Assembly (NCBI RefSeq): GCF_012427705.1
Contig: NZ_CP048602.1
Location: 3,534,001-3,598,000, forward strand
Origin: Vreelandella piezotolerans
GTDB taxonomy: Bacteria; Pseudomonadota; Gammaproteobacteria; Pseudomonadales; Halomonadaceae
Length of the DNA: 64,000 nucleotides
Direction of reading: 5' to 3'
In this document: positions 50,645 to 58,915 of the stretch, piece after piece
Layout of the letters: each line of letters opens with the position of its first letter
Numbering within the stretch: position 1 is the first letter of the stretch
Program-made: the position numbers and the translations under genes
The notes under the pieces: generated by a model
The model's database searches: none
Told to the model about the DNA's origin: nothing
Seen by the model: only the letters and a program-made list of their open reading frames with translations

Positions 50645-51721
50645 TCACGAAGGAGGGTCGATCGCGTCGAGCACTTCGTCTACCGACATCACCTCACCGC
50701 ACCGGCTGGGGGCGTACCCCGGTAGTTGGCTAACGGCCTCCTGGAAAGGCGTACCGCGCAGCGTCTTCAAAAAGAGCTGAACGCGGGGCTCTTTCAAGGC
50801 GCGGTGGTGGCAGGCCAGCAGGTAATCCTCGGTGGCCAGCGGAAGGAAATCGAGCCCAAATTTTTGGGCGGCTGCCTCCACCCCAAAACCGACGTCGGCC
50901 ATGCCGGCCGCCACGTAGGCGGCGACGGCGGAGTGGGTGTACTCCTCGATATCAAAGCCGCGAATCTGATGACTAGGCACGTGCGACTCTTCCAATAGGC
51001 AGTCTAGCAGCGAGCGTGTACCTGACGAGCGTTGACGATTCACGAAGCGAATGCCGCTCGCGTTCAGCGAGGTGATCGCGTCGATACCCAGCGGGTTTCC
51101 TGGGGCCACCATCAGTCCCTGGGTGCGGGCAATGAAGCCGATCACCCGATGCTGCTGAGGCTTGAGTAGACCGTCATACGTGGCCCGCACACGCTCACCG
51201 ACCGACCCACGCGGCAGATGAAACCCTGCTACGTCGCACGCCCCCCGTTCGAGCGCGGCCAGCGACTCATGGGGGCTGCAGTACTGCAGGTCCAGCGGCA
51301 GCGCTTCCAGGTGCTTGGGCAACAGCTCCACCGCAAAGCCGTGGCTGGCGTGCAGCCGCAGCACCGACGAGGCTCCCTGGCAAAGCTGCTGAATGGTGAG
51401 GTTGAGCTCCGAGCCGAGACTCTCCAGCTGTGGCCCTAGACGAGCCATCGCGCGCTGTTCGGCCCACAGCAGTTTTTCGCCGAGCAGCGATAGCTTGGCA
51501 CCGCGTCCCCGTTGGAGTTCCACGAGCGGCACGCCAAAAAAATCGTCGCCCTGACGCAATAAGTTCCAGGCATGCCGGTATGAGACACCCACCTCTGCGG
51601 CGGCTTTGGTTAACTTACCCCGTCGATAGACCGCGCCCAGCAGGCGAAGTAACTGTACGTCGAGCTGATGTCCCGCCTCGTCTCGAAAGCACCAGCTAGG
51701 AATGACGGAGATTTTTTTCAT
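50645..51721 (-). CDS. ModE-like one-component regulator divergent from fds
   Basis: A 358-residue DNA-binding protein. The N-terminal winged helix (about 20-100; LLGAVYRRGKLTKAAAEVGV, YRHAWNLL) is like ModE and the LysR group. The C-terminal part (about 115-330) is a type II periplasmic-binding-protein fold, as in molybdate receptors (LRLHASHGFAVELLPKHLE; RFVNRQRSSGTRSLLD). It is divergent from the formate dehydrogenase operon, a molybdenum enzyme, so it may sense molybdate, a cofactor form or formate. The ATG at 51721 or a GTG two codons upstream may be the start. Confidence 0.82.
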   Translation of the reverse strand: MKKISVIPSWCFRDEAGHQLDVQLLRLLGAVYRRGKLTKAAAEVGVSYRHAWNLLRQGDDFFGVPLVELQRGRGAKLSLLGEKLLWAEQRAMARLGPQLESLGSELNLTIQQLCQGASSVLRLHASHGFAVELLPKHLEALPLDLQYCSPHESLAALERGACDVAGFHLPRGSVGERVRATYDGLLKPQQHRVIGFIARTQGLMVAPGNPLGIDAITSLNASGIRFVNRQRSSGTRSLLDCLLEESHVPSHQIRGFDIEEYTHSAVAAYVAAGMADVGFGVEAAAQKFGLDFLPLATEDYLLACHHRALKEPRVQLFLKTLRGTPFQEAVSQLPGYAPSRCGEVMSVDEVLDAIDPPS

Positions 51722-51826
51722 TGGCACAAACTTTCATATTTTTTAGCTCGTAACTTGATGCTAGCGTGAAATTAACCGTGATGCACGCGAAATGACCATT
51801 CAAATATAGGCAAAAACGTGCATATT

Positions 51827-51832
51827 TATAAT
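51827..51832 (+). promoter_or_regulatory. Candidate -10 of the fds promoter
   Basis: A perfect TATAAT lies 25 bp before the fdsG start. No good -35 is seen at 17 bp, which suggests an activated promoter. AAATAT (51802-51807) and ATATTT (51822-51827) form an inverted repeat overlapping it, a possible binding site for the divergent ModE-like regulator. Confidence 0.35.
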
Positions 51833-51856
51833 CAACAATTTGCACCGGGGAGAGAC

Positions 51857-52354
51857 ATGATGAACGGGTCTCCAAAATGGTCGCTGCCGTCGATCCAAGC
51901 CGAGATCGATGCGCTCAAACACCTACCAGGCGCGCTGCTACCGATCCTCCACGCCTTGCAGGATCGCTTCGGCTTCGTGCCATCAGACGCCATTCCCCTG
52001 ATCGCCGAGTCGCTGAAGACGACCCGCGCGGAGGTGCACGGCGTCATTACCTTTTATCACCATTTTCGCACCACGCCGCCAGGCCGCCACGTAGTACAGG
52101 TGTGCCGCGCCGAAGCCTGCCAGGCGGTGGGTGGGCGGGCGCTCGAAGTCCACGTTAAATCTCGCCTGGGGATCGATTACCACCAGACTACCCCGGATCG
52201 AGAGATCACCCTGGAAGCCGTTTACTGCCTGGGCAACTGCGCCTGCGGCCCGTCGGTCCGCGTGAACGACGAGGTACGCGGCCGCATCACGCCCGAGGCG
52301 TTCGATACCCTAATGGACGAGCTACAGACGCAGCCCCTGGAGATGATCTCATGA
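51857..52354 (+). CDS. fdsG: NAD-dependent formate dehydrogenase gamma subunit
   Basis: A 165-residue NuoE-like subunit of the soluble, NAD-linked FdsABG formate dehydrogenase. It carries one [2Fe-2S] cluster in a thioredoxin-like fold; the four Cys are in VCRAEACQ (about 85-90) and YCLGNCAC (about 128-132). AEVHGVITFYHHFRTTPPGRH is typical of the family. The ATG at 51857 follows GGGGAG; an in-frame ATG 39 bp upstream has no such signal. The end overlaps fdsB (ATGA). It leads fdsGBA-fdhD-fdsD. Confidence 0.93.
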   Translation: MMNGSPKWSLPSIQAEIDALKHLPGALLPILHALQDRFGFVPSDAIPLIAESLKTTRAEVHGVITFYHHFRTTPPGRHVVQVCRAEACQAVGGRALEVHVKSRLGIDYHQTTPDREITLEAVYCLGNCACGPSVRVNDEVRGRITPEAFDTLMDELQTQPLEMIS

Positions 52355-53907
52355 GCGTGCGCGTCTTCGTTCCCCGGGAAACCACCGCGCTGTCATTAGG
52401 TGCCGATACCATCGCGCGACGCCTGGAGCGCGACGCCGCCGCCCGGCACGAAGGCATCACCCTGGTACGCAACGGCTCGCGAGGGCTGTTCTGGCTCGAA
52501 CCCATGATCGAGGTGGAGACCCCCAAAGGGCGCTTCGCCTACGGGCCGGTCACGCCTAGCGACGTCCCCGAGCTGCTCGATAGCGGCATGCTGGAAGGCT
52601 GCATTAGTCACCCGCTAGCGCTGGGGCCGGTCGACGAGATCGAGTACCTCGCCCGTCAGCAGCGCCTGACCTTTGCCCGTATCGGTATCACCGACCCGCT
52701 CTCCATCGACGACTATCAAGTCCACCGCGGTTTCGCCGGTTTGGAGGTCGCCTTGGCGCTGACGCCCCAGGCCATCGTCGATGAAGTGAAGGCCTCCGGG
52801 CTACGCGGGCGCGGCGGCGCGGCGTTTCCCACCGGCATCAAGTGGCAGACGGTGCTGGATGCCCCCGCCGACCAGAAGTACATCGTCTGCAACGCCGACG
52901 AGGGCGACTCCGGCACGTTCGCCGACCGGCTGGCCATGGAGTGCGACCCCTACATGCTCATCGAGGGCATGACCATCGCCGGGCTCGCCGTGGGCGCCAC
53001 ACAGGGCTATATCTACCTGCGCTCCGAGTACCCGCTGGCGAAAAAAGTGCTCGACGAGGCCATCGCCCGCGCCGAACGGGCGGGCTTCCTGGGTGACGAC
53101 ATTCGCCACAGCGGCCACACCTTCCACCTGGAAGTCCGCCTGGGGGCCGGTGCCTATATCTGCGGCGAGGAAACCTCGCTGCTCGAAAGCCTGGAGGGCA
53201 AGCGCGGTCTGGTACGCTTCAAGCCACCGCTGCCCGCCATCGAGGGGCTCTTCGGCCGCCCCACCGTAGTCAATAACGTTCTCTCCTTAGCAGCGGTGCC
53301 GTTCATTCTGGCCGAAGGGGGCGACGCCTATGCGAACTACGGCATGGGCCGTTCGAAGGGTACGCTGGCGCTTCAGCTAGCGGGTAACGTCAAGCGCGGC
53401 GGACTGGTGGAGCTGGCCTTTGGCACCACTTTGCGCACGCTGATGGAGGAGTTTGGTGGCGGCACGCTCACCGGTAAGCCGTTGCGCGCCGTCCAGGTAG
53501 GCGGCCCGCTATGCGCCTATCTGCCCGAGAGCCAATGGGACATGCCGCTGGATTATGAAACCTTCGCCGAGGTAGGCGCAGGCATTGGTCATGGCGGCGT
53601 GGTGATGTTCGACGACAGCGTCGACATGGCCGAGCAGGCGCGCTTCTCGATGGAGTTCTGCAAGGTGGAGTCCTGCGGCAAGTGCACCCCGTGCCGCATT
53701 GGCTCGACCCGTGGCGTGGAGGTGATCGACCGCATTCGCGCGGACGATGATCGTGAGGCCAACCTCGCGCTGCTCAGTGACCTTTGCGACACGATGGTGG
53801 ATGGCTCGCTCTGCGCCATGGGCGGCATGACCCCCTTCCCGGTACAGAGCGCGTTGAAACACTTCCCCGGCGACTTCCAGCGCCCGGCGAATGGAGAGTA
53901 CTCATGA
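52351..53907 (+). CDS. fdsB: NAD-dependent formate dehydrogenase beta subunit
   Basis: A 518-residue NuoF-like subunit holding FMN and one [4Fe-4S] cluster, the site where NAD+ is reduced. After an N-terminal thioredoxin-like domain (about 1-110) come the FMN and NADH motifs GLRGRGGAAFPTGIKW (about 150) and GAGAYICGEETSLLESLEG (about 265). The cluster cysteines are in ESCGKCTPCRIG (about 435) plus a later Cys. It overlaps both neighbours by 4 bp, so the subunits are made together. Confidence 0.94.
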   Translation: MSVRVFVPRETTALSLGADTIARRLERDAAARHEGITLVRNGSRGLFWLEPMIEVETPKGRFAYGPVTPSDVPELLDSGMLEGCISHPLALGPVDEIEYLARQQRLTFARIGITDPLSIDDYQVHRGFAGLEVALALTPQAIVDEVKASGLRGRGGAAFPTGIKWQTVLDAPADQKYIVCNADEGDSGTFADRLAMECDPYMLIEGMTIAGLAVGATQGYIYLRSEYPLAKKVLDEAIARAERAGFLGDDIRHSGHTFHLEVRLGAGAYICGEETSLLESLEGKRGLVRFKPPLPAIEGLFGRPTVVNNVLSLAAVPFILAEGGDAYANYGMGRSKGTLALQLAGNVKRGGLVELAFGTTLRTLMEEFGGGTLTGKPLRAVQVGGPLCAYLPESQWDMPLDYETFAEVGAGIGHGGVVMFDDSVDMAEQARFSMEFCKVESCGKCTPCRIGSTRGVEVIDRIRADDDREANLALLSDLCDTMVDGSLCAMGGMTPFPVQSALKHFPGDFQRPANGEYS

Positions 53908-56789
53908 TCCAACATTTCGATCCCCGCCGTCAGGCCAACAGCGTCGACTTCAGCCGCGACTTCGGCACCCCCGCGCCAGCCCCCGGTGCGGCCAACGTCA
54001 ACCTCGAGATCGACGGTGTCACGCTCAGCGTGCCGGAAGGCACCTCCGTACTGCGCGCCGCCGCCCTTGCCGATATCAGCACCCCCAAGCTCTGCGCCAC
54101 CGACAATCTCGAGGCGTTTGGCTCTTGCCGCCTGTGCGCCGTCGAAATCGAAGGGCGTCGCGGCCTGCCCGCCTCCTGCACCACGCCAGTCGCGGAAGGC
54201 ATGAAGGTAACGACGCAAAACGCGCGGCTCGCCAAGCTGCGCCGTAACGTGATGGAGCTCTACATCTCCGACCACCCGCTGGACTGCTTGACCTGCCCGG
54301 CCAATGGCGACTGCGAACTGCAGGACATGGCGGGTAGCGTCGGCCTGCGCGAGGTGCGCTACGGCTTCAGCGGCGAGAACCACCTGGAAGCGGTCAAGGA
54401 CGAGTCCAACCCCTACTTCACCTTCGACCCGAGCAAGTGCATCGTCTGCTCGCGCTGTGTGCGCGCCTGTGACGAGGTGCAGGGCACCTTCGCGCTGACC
54501 ATCGACGGCCGGGGCTTCGACTCCAAGGTGTCGGCGGGCCAGAACGACGCCTTCATGGACTCGGACTGCGTCTCCTGCGGCGCCTGCGTGCAGGCCTGTC
54601 CCACCGCCACGCTGATGGAGAAGAGCGTAATCGACCAGGGCGTGCCGGACAGAAGCGTGGTGACCACCTGCGCCTACTGCGGCGTGGGCTGCTCCTTCGA
54701 AGCGCAGATGAAGGGCGACAAGCTGATCCGCATGGTGCCCTACAAAGGCGGCGACGCCAATCACGGTCACTCCTGCGTCAAAGGGCGCTTCGCCTTCGGC
54801 TACGCCACGCACAAGGATCGCATCCGCGAGCCCATGATCCGTGACAGCATCGACCAGCCTTGGCGCAGCGTCTCCTGGGAGGAGGCCATCGGTTTCGCCG
54901 CCCGCCGCCTACAGGAGACCCAAGCGCGCTACGGTCGTGAAAGCATCGGGGGTATCACCTCTTCCCGCTGCACCAACGAAGAGACCTATTTGGTTCAGAA
55001 GCTGATCCGTGCGGCGTTCGGCAACAACAATACCGATACCTGCGCGCGGGTATGCCACTCGCCCACCGGCTACGGCCTGAAGACCACGCTGGGCGAGTCG
55101 GCCGGCACGCAAACCTTCGACTCGGTGATGAAGGCCGACGCGATCATCGTGATCGGCGCCAACCCCACCGACGCCCACCCGGTGTTCGCCTCGCAAATGC
55201 GCAAGCGCCTGCGCCAGGGCGCCAAGCTGATCGTCGCTGACCCGCGCCGTATCGATCTCTTGAAAACGCCGCACATGGGCGAGGCCCAGCACCTGCCGCT
55301 GCGCCCGGGCACCAACGTAGCGCTGGTCAACGCGCTGGCCCACGTGGTGATCAGCGAAGGCCTCGAAGACACGGCGTTCGTCGCCCGTCGCTGCGATAGC
55401 GAGGCGTACCAGAGCTGGCGCGCCTTCATCGAAGACCCGCGCCACTCGCCGGAAGCCAGCGAAAGCATCACCGGCGTGCCCGCCGAGGCCGTGCGCCAAG
55501 CGGCACGCACCTACGCCACCGCCGACAACGGCGCGATCTACTACGGCCTGGGCGTCACCGAGCACAGCCAGGGCTCGACCATGGTGATGGGCATCGCCAA
55601 CCTCGCCATGGCCACCGGCAACATCGGCCGCGAAGGCGTGGGCGTGAATCCGCTGCGCGGCCAGAACAACGTGCAGGGCTCCTGCGACATGGGCTCTTTC
55701 CCCCACGAGTTGCCGGGCTACCAGCACGTCGCCGACCCCATCGCCCGTGGCCGCTTCGAGGCCGTGTGGGGCGTGAAGCTCGACGACGAACCGGGCCTGC
55801 GCATTCCCAACATGTTCGATGCCGCCATCGAAGGGAGCTTCAAGGCGCTCTACGTACAGGGCGAGGACATTGCCCAGTCCGATCCCAACACCCAGCACGT
55901 CGAGGCAGCGCTCTCGTCGCTGGACTGCCTGATCGTGCAGGATATCTTCCTCAACGAGACGGCCAAGTTCGCCCACGTACTGCTGCCGGGATCGAGCTTT
56001 TTAGAGAAGAACGGCACCTTCACCAACGCCGAGCGGCGCATCAACCGGGTACGTAAAGTGATGCCCGCCGTAGCCGGTATGGAAGATTGGCAAGTCACCC
56101 AGGCGCTGGCCAACGCCCTGGGCGACCCGATGCACTATACCCACCCCTCCGAGATCATGGATGAGATCGCGCAGCTCACCCCGAGTTTCGCGGGCGTTAG
56201 CTACGCCAAGCTGGAGGAGCACGGCAGCCTGCAGTGGCCATGTAACGCCGACTACCCGCTGGGCACGCCGACCATGCACGAGCATGAATTCCCCATTGGC
56301 CTGGGCCGCTTTGCGATCACCGAGTACGTGGCGACGGAAGAGCGCACCAACCGCCGCTTCCCGCTGCTACTCACCACTGGCCGCATTCTCAGCCAGTACA
56401 ACGTGGGCGCCCAGACCCGGCGCACCGACAACCAGTACTGGCACGACGAGGATGTGCTGGAGCTACACCCGTCTGACGCCGAGGTACGCGGCGTGCGCGA
56501 CGGCGACTGGCTGGGTATTACCAGCCGCTCAGGCCAGACGGTACTGCGCGCCCGACTCAGCGAACGTATGCAGCCCGGAGTCGTCTATACGACCTTCCAC
56601 CATCCAGGTAGCGGGGCGAACGTGATCACCACGGACAACTCGGACTGGGCCACCAACTGCCCCGAATACAAAGTGACCGCCGTGCAGGTAGAAAAAGTCA
56701 GCCAGCCATCGGCTTGGCAACAGCGTTTCAACGCCTTCGATCAGGCCCAGCGCGACCATTTGGCCAAGGCGCACCAGGAGGCGCCATGA
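53904..56789 (+). CDS. fdsA: NAD-dependent formate dehydrogenase alpha (molybdenum) subunit
   Basis: A 961-residue catalytic subunit that oxidises formate to CO2. Cofactor sites in order: [2Fe-2S] (CATDNLEAFGSCRLCAVEIE, about 65-85), His-Cys [4Fe-4S] (HPLDCLTCPANGDCELQ, about 125), two ferredoxin-type clusters (CIVCSRCVRACDE and CVSCGACVQACPT, about 180-235), a further [4Fe-4S] (CAYCGVGCSFE, about 255), then the molybdopterin domain. The metal-binding residue is Cys in ARVCHSPTGYG (about 380), not selenocysteine. The ATG at 53904 overlaps fdsB. Electrons pass through FdsB and FdsG to NAD+. Confidence 0.95.
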   Translation: MIQHFDPRRQANSVDFSRDFGTPAPAPGAANVNLEIDGVTLSVPEGTSVLRAAALADISTPKLCATDNLEAFGSCRLCAVEIEGRRGLPASCTTPVAEGMKVTTQNARLAKLRRNVMELYISDHPLDCLTCPANGDCELQDMAGSVGLREVRYGFSGENHLEAVKDESNPYFTFDPSKCIVCSRCVRACDEVQGTFALTIDGRGFDSKVSAGQNDAFMDSDCVSCGACVQACPTATLMEKSVIDQGVPDRSVVTTCAYCGVGCSFEAQMKGDKLIRMVPYKGGDANHGHSCVKGRFAFGYATHKDRIREPMIRDSIDQPWRSVSWEEAIGFAARRLQETQARYGRESIGGITSSRCTNEETYLVQKLIRAAFGNNNTDTCARVCHSPTGYGLKTTLGESAGTQTFDSVMKADAIIVIGANPTDAHPVFASQMRKRLRQGAKLIVADPRRIDLLKTPHMGEAQHLPLRPGTNVALVNALAHVVISEGLEDTAFVARRCDSEAYQSWRAFIEDPRHSPEASESITGVPAEAVRQAARTYATADNGAIYYGLGVTEHSQGSTMVMGIANLAMATGNIGREGVGVNPLRGQNNVQGSCDMGSFPHELPGYQHVADPIARGRFEAVWGVKLDDEPGLRIPNMFDAAIEGSFKALYVQGEDIAQSDPNTQHVEAALSSLDCLIVQDIFLNETAKFAHVLLPGSSFLEKNGTFTNAERRINRVRKVMPAVAGMEDWQVTQALANALGDPMHYTHPSEIMDEIAQLTPSFAGVSYAKLEEHGSLQWPCNADYPLGTPTMHEHEFPIGLGRFAITEYVATEERTNRRFPLLLTTGRILSQYNVGAQTRRTDNQYWHDEDVLELHPSDAEVRGVRDGDWLGITSRSGQTVLRARLSERMQPGVVYTTFHHPGSGANVITTDNSDWATNCPEYKVTAVQVEKVSQPSAWQQRFNAFDQAQRDHLAKAHQEAP

Positions 56790-57634
56790 GCGCAGCGGAC
56801 ACCCGCCATGCCTCGGCTTCGGCCGAGGCCGCGCTCATGCGCCTGCCGGTGGAGGAGCGCCGCGGCAGCAACGGCTGGCATGCCGACACCCACGAGGATG
56901 GCCTGGCCCTGGAGCAGCCGGTCGCGCTGGTCTACAACGGAATTTCGCACGCGGTGATGATGGCCAGCCCGACGGATTTGGAGGCGTTCGCGCTGGGGTT
57001 CAGCCTGACCGAAGGCATTCTGCACAGCGCCGACGAGTGCTACGACCTAGAGGTTCACGAAGCTCCAGGCGGTTTGGCCATTCACCTCACCATCGCCAGC
57101 CAGCGAATGGCCGAGCTCAAGCAGCGACGGCGCAGCCTGACGGGGCGGACCGGCTGCGGGCTGTGCGGCACCGAAGCGCTGGAGCAGGCCATCCGCCCGA
57201 TCCCAGCAGTCACCGCGCCGTCGCTGAGCGACGCCGCCATCCAGCGCGCGCTTCAGGAGCTGTTCGCCCACCAGCCGCTCCAGGCCGTGACGGGCGCCAG
57301 CCACGGCGCGGCCTGGTGCGATCTTCAGGGGCGCGTCCAGTGGCTCTGCGAGGACGTGGGTCGCCATAACGCCCTCGACAAACTGGTTGGCACTTTAGCG
57401 CGCGAGAACGCGCCTTTGGCCAGCGGCTTCGTACTGGTCACCAGCCGTGCCAGCTACGAGATGGTCCATAAATGCGCCAGCGTGGGCATCGGTGCCCTGG
57501 TGGCCGTCTCGGCGGCGACGTCGCTGGCCGTTGAGCAGGCCCAAACCGCAGGGCTCTTTCTGGCAGGCTTTGCACGGCCCGGCCGCCACCTGATCTACCA
57601 TCGCCCCGCCACGGCGGCGGTGGCCCACGGCTAA
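56786..57634 (+). CDS. fdhD: Sulfurtransferase FdhD for formate dehydrogenase maturation
   Basis: A 282-residue protein that passes sulfur from a cysteine desulfurase to the molybdenum cofactor of formate dehydrogenase. The active CxxC is seen in GRTGCGLCGTEAL (about 125). EDVGRHNALDKLVG, LVTSRASYEMVHKC and GHxxYHRP-like HLIYHRPATA are family features. It overlaps fdsA (ATGA), as is usual in fds operons, and precedes fdsD by 11 bp. Confidence 0.94.
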   Translation: MSAADTRHASASAEAALMRLPVEERRGSNGWHADTHEDGLALEQPVALVYNGISHAVMMASPTDLEAFALGFSLTEGILHSADECYDLEVHEAPGGLAIHLTIASQRMAELKQRRRSLTGRTGCGLCGTEALEQAIRPIPAVTAPSLSDAAIQRALQELFAHQPLQAVTGASHGAAWCDLQGRVQWLCEDVGRHNALDKLVGTLARENAPLASGFVLVTSRASYEMVHKCASVGIGALVAVSAATSLAVEQAQTAGLFLAGFARPGRHLIYHRPATAAVAHG

Positions 57635-57645
57635 GGAGCCACATC

Positions 57646-57891
57646 ATGTCGTCGAATCACACCACGCAACTAATCAGCATGACCAACCAAATCGCCGCTA
57701 ACCTAGGCGGCGGTCGCGATGAAGAGGCCGCCGCCGCAGCCACCTGCCGCCACCTGGAAACCTTCTGGGCACGGTCGATGAAGCAGCGCCTGGTCGCCAC
57801 CCTGGAGCACGACGATACCGAGCTCTCTCCACTAGCGAAACGTGCCGTCGTTCTACTCAGTGAGCGGCTCGCCGAGCGCCAGGCGGGGTAG
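57646..57891 (+). CDS. fdsD: Formate dehydrogenase delta subunit
   Basis: An 81-residue protein of the FdsD family, found at the end of fds operons and needed for formation of active enzyme in related bacteria. LISMTNQIAANLGG, RHLETFWARSMKQRLV and LSPLAKRAVVLLSERL match the family. AAGGAG precedes the ATG. A strong hairpin follows. Confidence 0.9.
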   Translation: MSSNHTTQLISMTNQIAANLGGGRDEEAAAAATCRHLETFWARSMKQRLVATLEHDDTELSPLAKRAVVLLSERLAERQAG

Positions 57892-57911
57892 TAAATCGGG
57901 CGCGCAGATAC

Positions 57912-57943
57912 AAACGGGGGTGGCCAGTCGACCACCCCCGTTT
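57912..57943. terminator. Two-way terminator-like hairpin after fdsD
   Basis: AAACGGGGGTGG (57912-57923) pairs with CCACCCCCGTTT (57932-57943) around an 8-nt loop, one of the strongest hairpins in the window. It lies between convergent fdsD and the dehydrogenase gene. The T-run is short in either direction. Confidence 0.75.
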
Positions 57944-57964
57944 GCATCGTCATGATGGGACAGA

Positions 57965-58915
57965 TCAAGCCTCAGCCAAATTATGCCCGGTCTGGCCTGC
58001 GTCGAACGCCAGTACGTTATCGAACGCATCGCCAAAATAGAGCTCGTAGCTATCTTTCTCTACATAGCCCAGGTGAGGCGTGGCCAGAAAGTTGGGCAGC
58101 GCCAGCAGCGTATGTTCCACCACCGGTTCTTCATCGAACACATCCACGGCGGCCATGCCAGGGCGACCCGCTTTCAGCGCTGCTTCCAACGCGCCCGCCT
58201 CCACTAACGGCGCGCGGCTGGTATTCACCAGCACGGCGGTTGGCTTCATGCTGGCCAAATTCGCGGCCGTGACGATGCCGCGGGTTTCCGGGTTCAAGCG
58301 CAGGTGCAGGCTGAGCACATCGCTGCGCTGGAAGAAATCCTCTTGCGAGGCCGCGACCTCAAGCCCCGCCGCAGCGGCCCGCTGGCGGGTGCCTTCACGT
58401 CCCCATACCAACACGTTCATCTCGAACGCCTGGCCGTAGCGGGCGACCAACTGACCAATTTTGCCGTAGCCAAATACGCCCAGCGTGCGCCCTTTCAAGC
58501 CAGTGCCCAGGGTCCGCTGCCAGCGGCCTGCCTTGAGGTTTGCCATCTCTTCGGGAATGCGTCGCATGGCCGAGAGCACCAGCCCCCAGGTCAGCTCGGC
58601 CGCCGCAAAGGGCGAGCCGGTACCGGCCAGTACCACCACACCGTGCTCGCGGCAGGCGGCCATGTCCACATGGGCCGCGCCGCCGCCGGTTTGGCTGATC
58701 AGCTTGAGCTTGGGTAGCCGCGCCAGCAACGACGCGGTGATCGGCGTGCGCTCGCGAATCAGCACTAGCGCGTCGGCGTCTTGAAAGCGCTCGACCAGCG
58801 CGTCTTCCTCGCTGACGGTGTCGTTGTAAATGGTGACCCGGTGCCCCGCCAGCTTGGCGAAGGCATCGAGTTCACGCACGCAATCCTGGTAATCATCGGG
58901 AATGACGATGTGCAT
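57965..58915 (-). CDS. D-2-hydroxyacid dehydrogenase family protein
   Basis: A 316-residue NAD(P)-dependent dehydrogenase of the D-isomer 2-hydroxyacid family. The Rossmann motif VFGYGKIGQLVAR is at about 148; the catalytic Arg is in VNTSRAPLV (about 234), Glu in VFDEEPV (about 263) and His in TPHLGY (about 281). It would reduce a 2-keto acid or oxidise the hydroxy acid. The ATG at 58915 follows AAGGAG by 8 nt and overlaps the stop of the TRAP permease gene by 1 nt, so the two are coupled. Its substrate is probably what the TRAP system imports. Confidence 0.9.
   Translation of the reverse strand: MHIVIPDDYQDCVRELDAFAKLAGHRVTIYNDTVSEEDALVERFQDADALVLIRERTPITASLLARLPKLKLISQTGGGAAHVDMAACREHGVVVLAGTGSPFAAAELTWGLVLSAMRRIPEEMANLKAGRWQRTLGTGLKGRTLGVFGYGKIGQLVARYGQAFEMNVLVWGREGTRQRAAAAGLEVAASQEDFFQRSDVLSLHLRLNPETRGIVTAANLASMKPTAVLVNTSRAPLVEAGALEAALKAGRPGMAAVDVFDEEPVVEHTLLALPNFLATPHLGYVEKDSYELYFGDAFDNVLAFDAGQTGHNLAEA

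Noticed and set aside
51809..51821. GG...GC pair resembling a sigma-54 promoter before fdsG
   Set aside because: The spacing between GG and GC is 9 nt instead of 10 and the flanking bases fit poorly.
53589..55976. Two long minus-strand frames opposite fdsB and fdsA
   Set aside because: They lie wholly within strong formate dehydrogenase genes and have low-complexity, Ala/Val/Gly/His-rich products typical of shadow frames.
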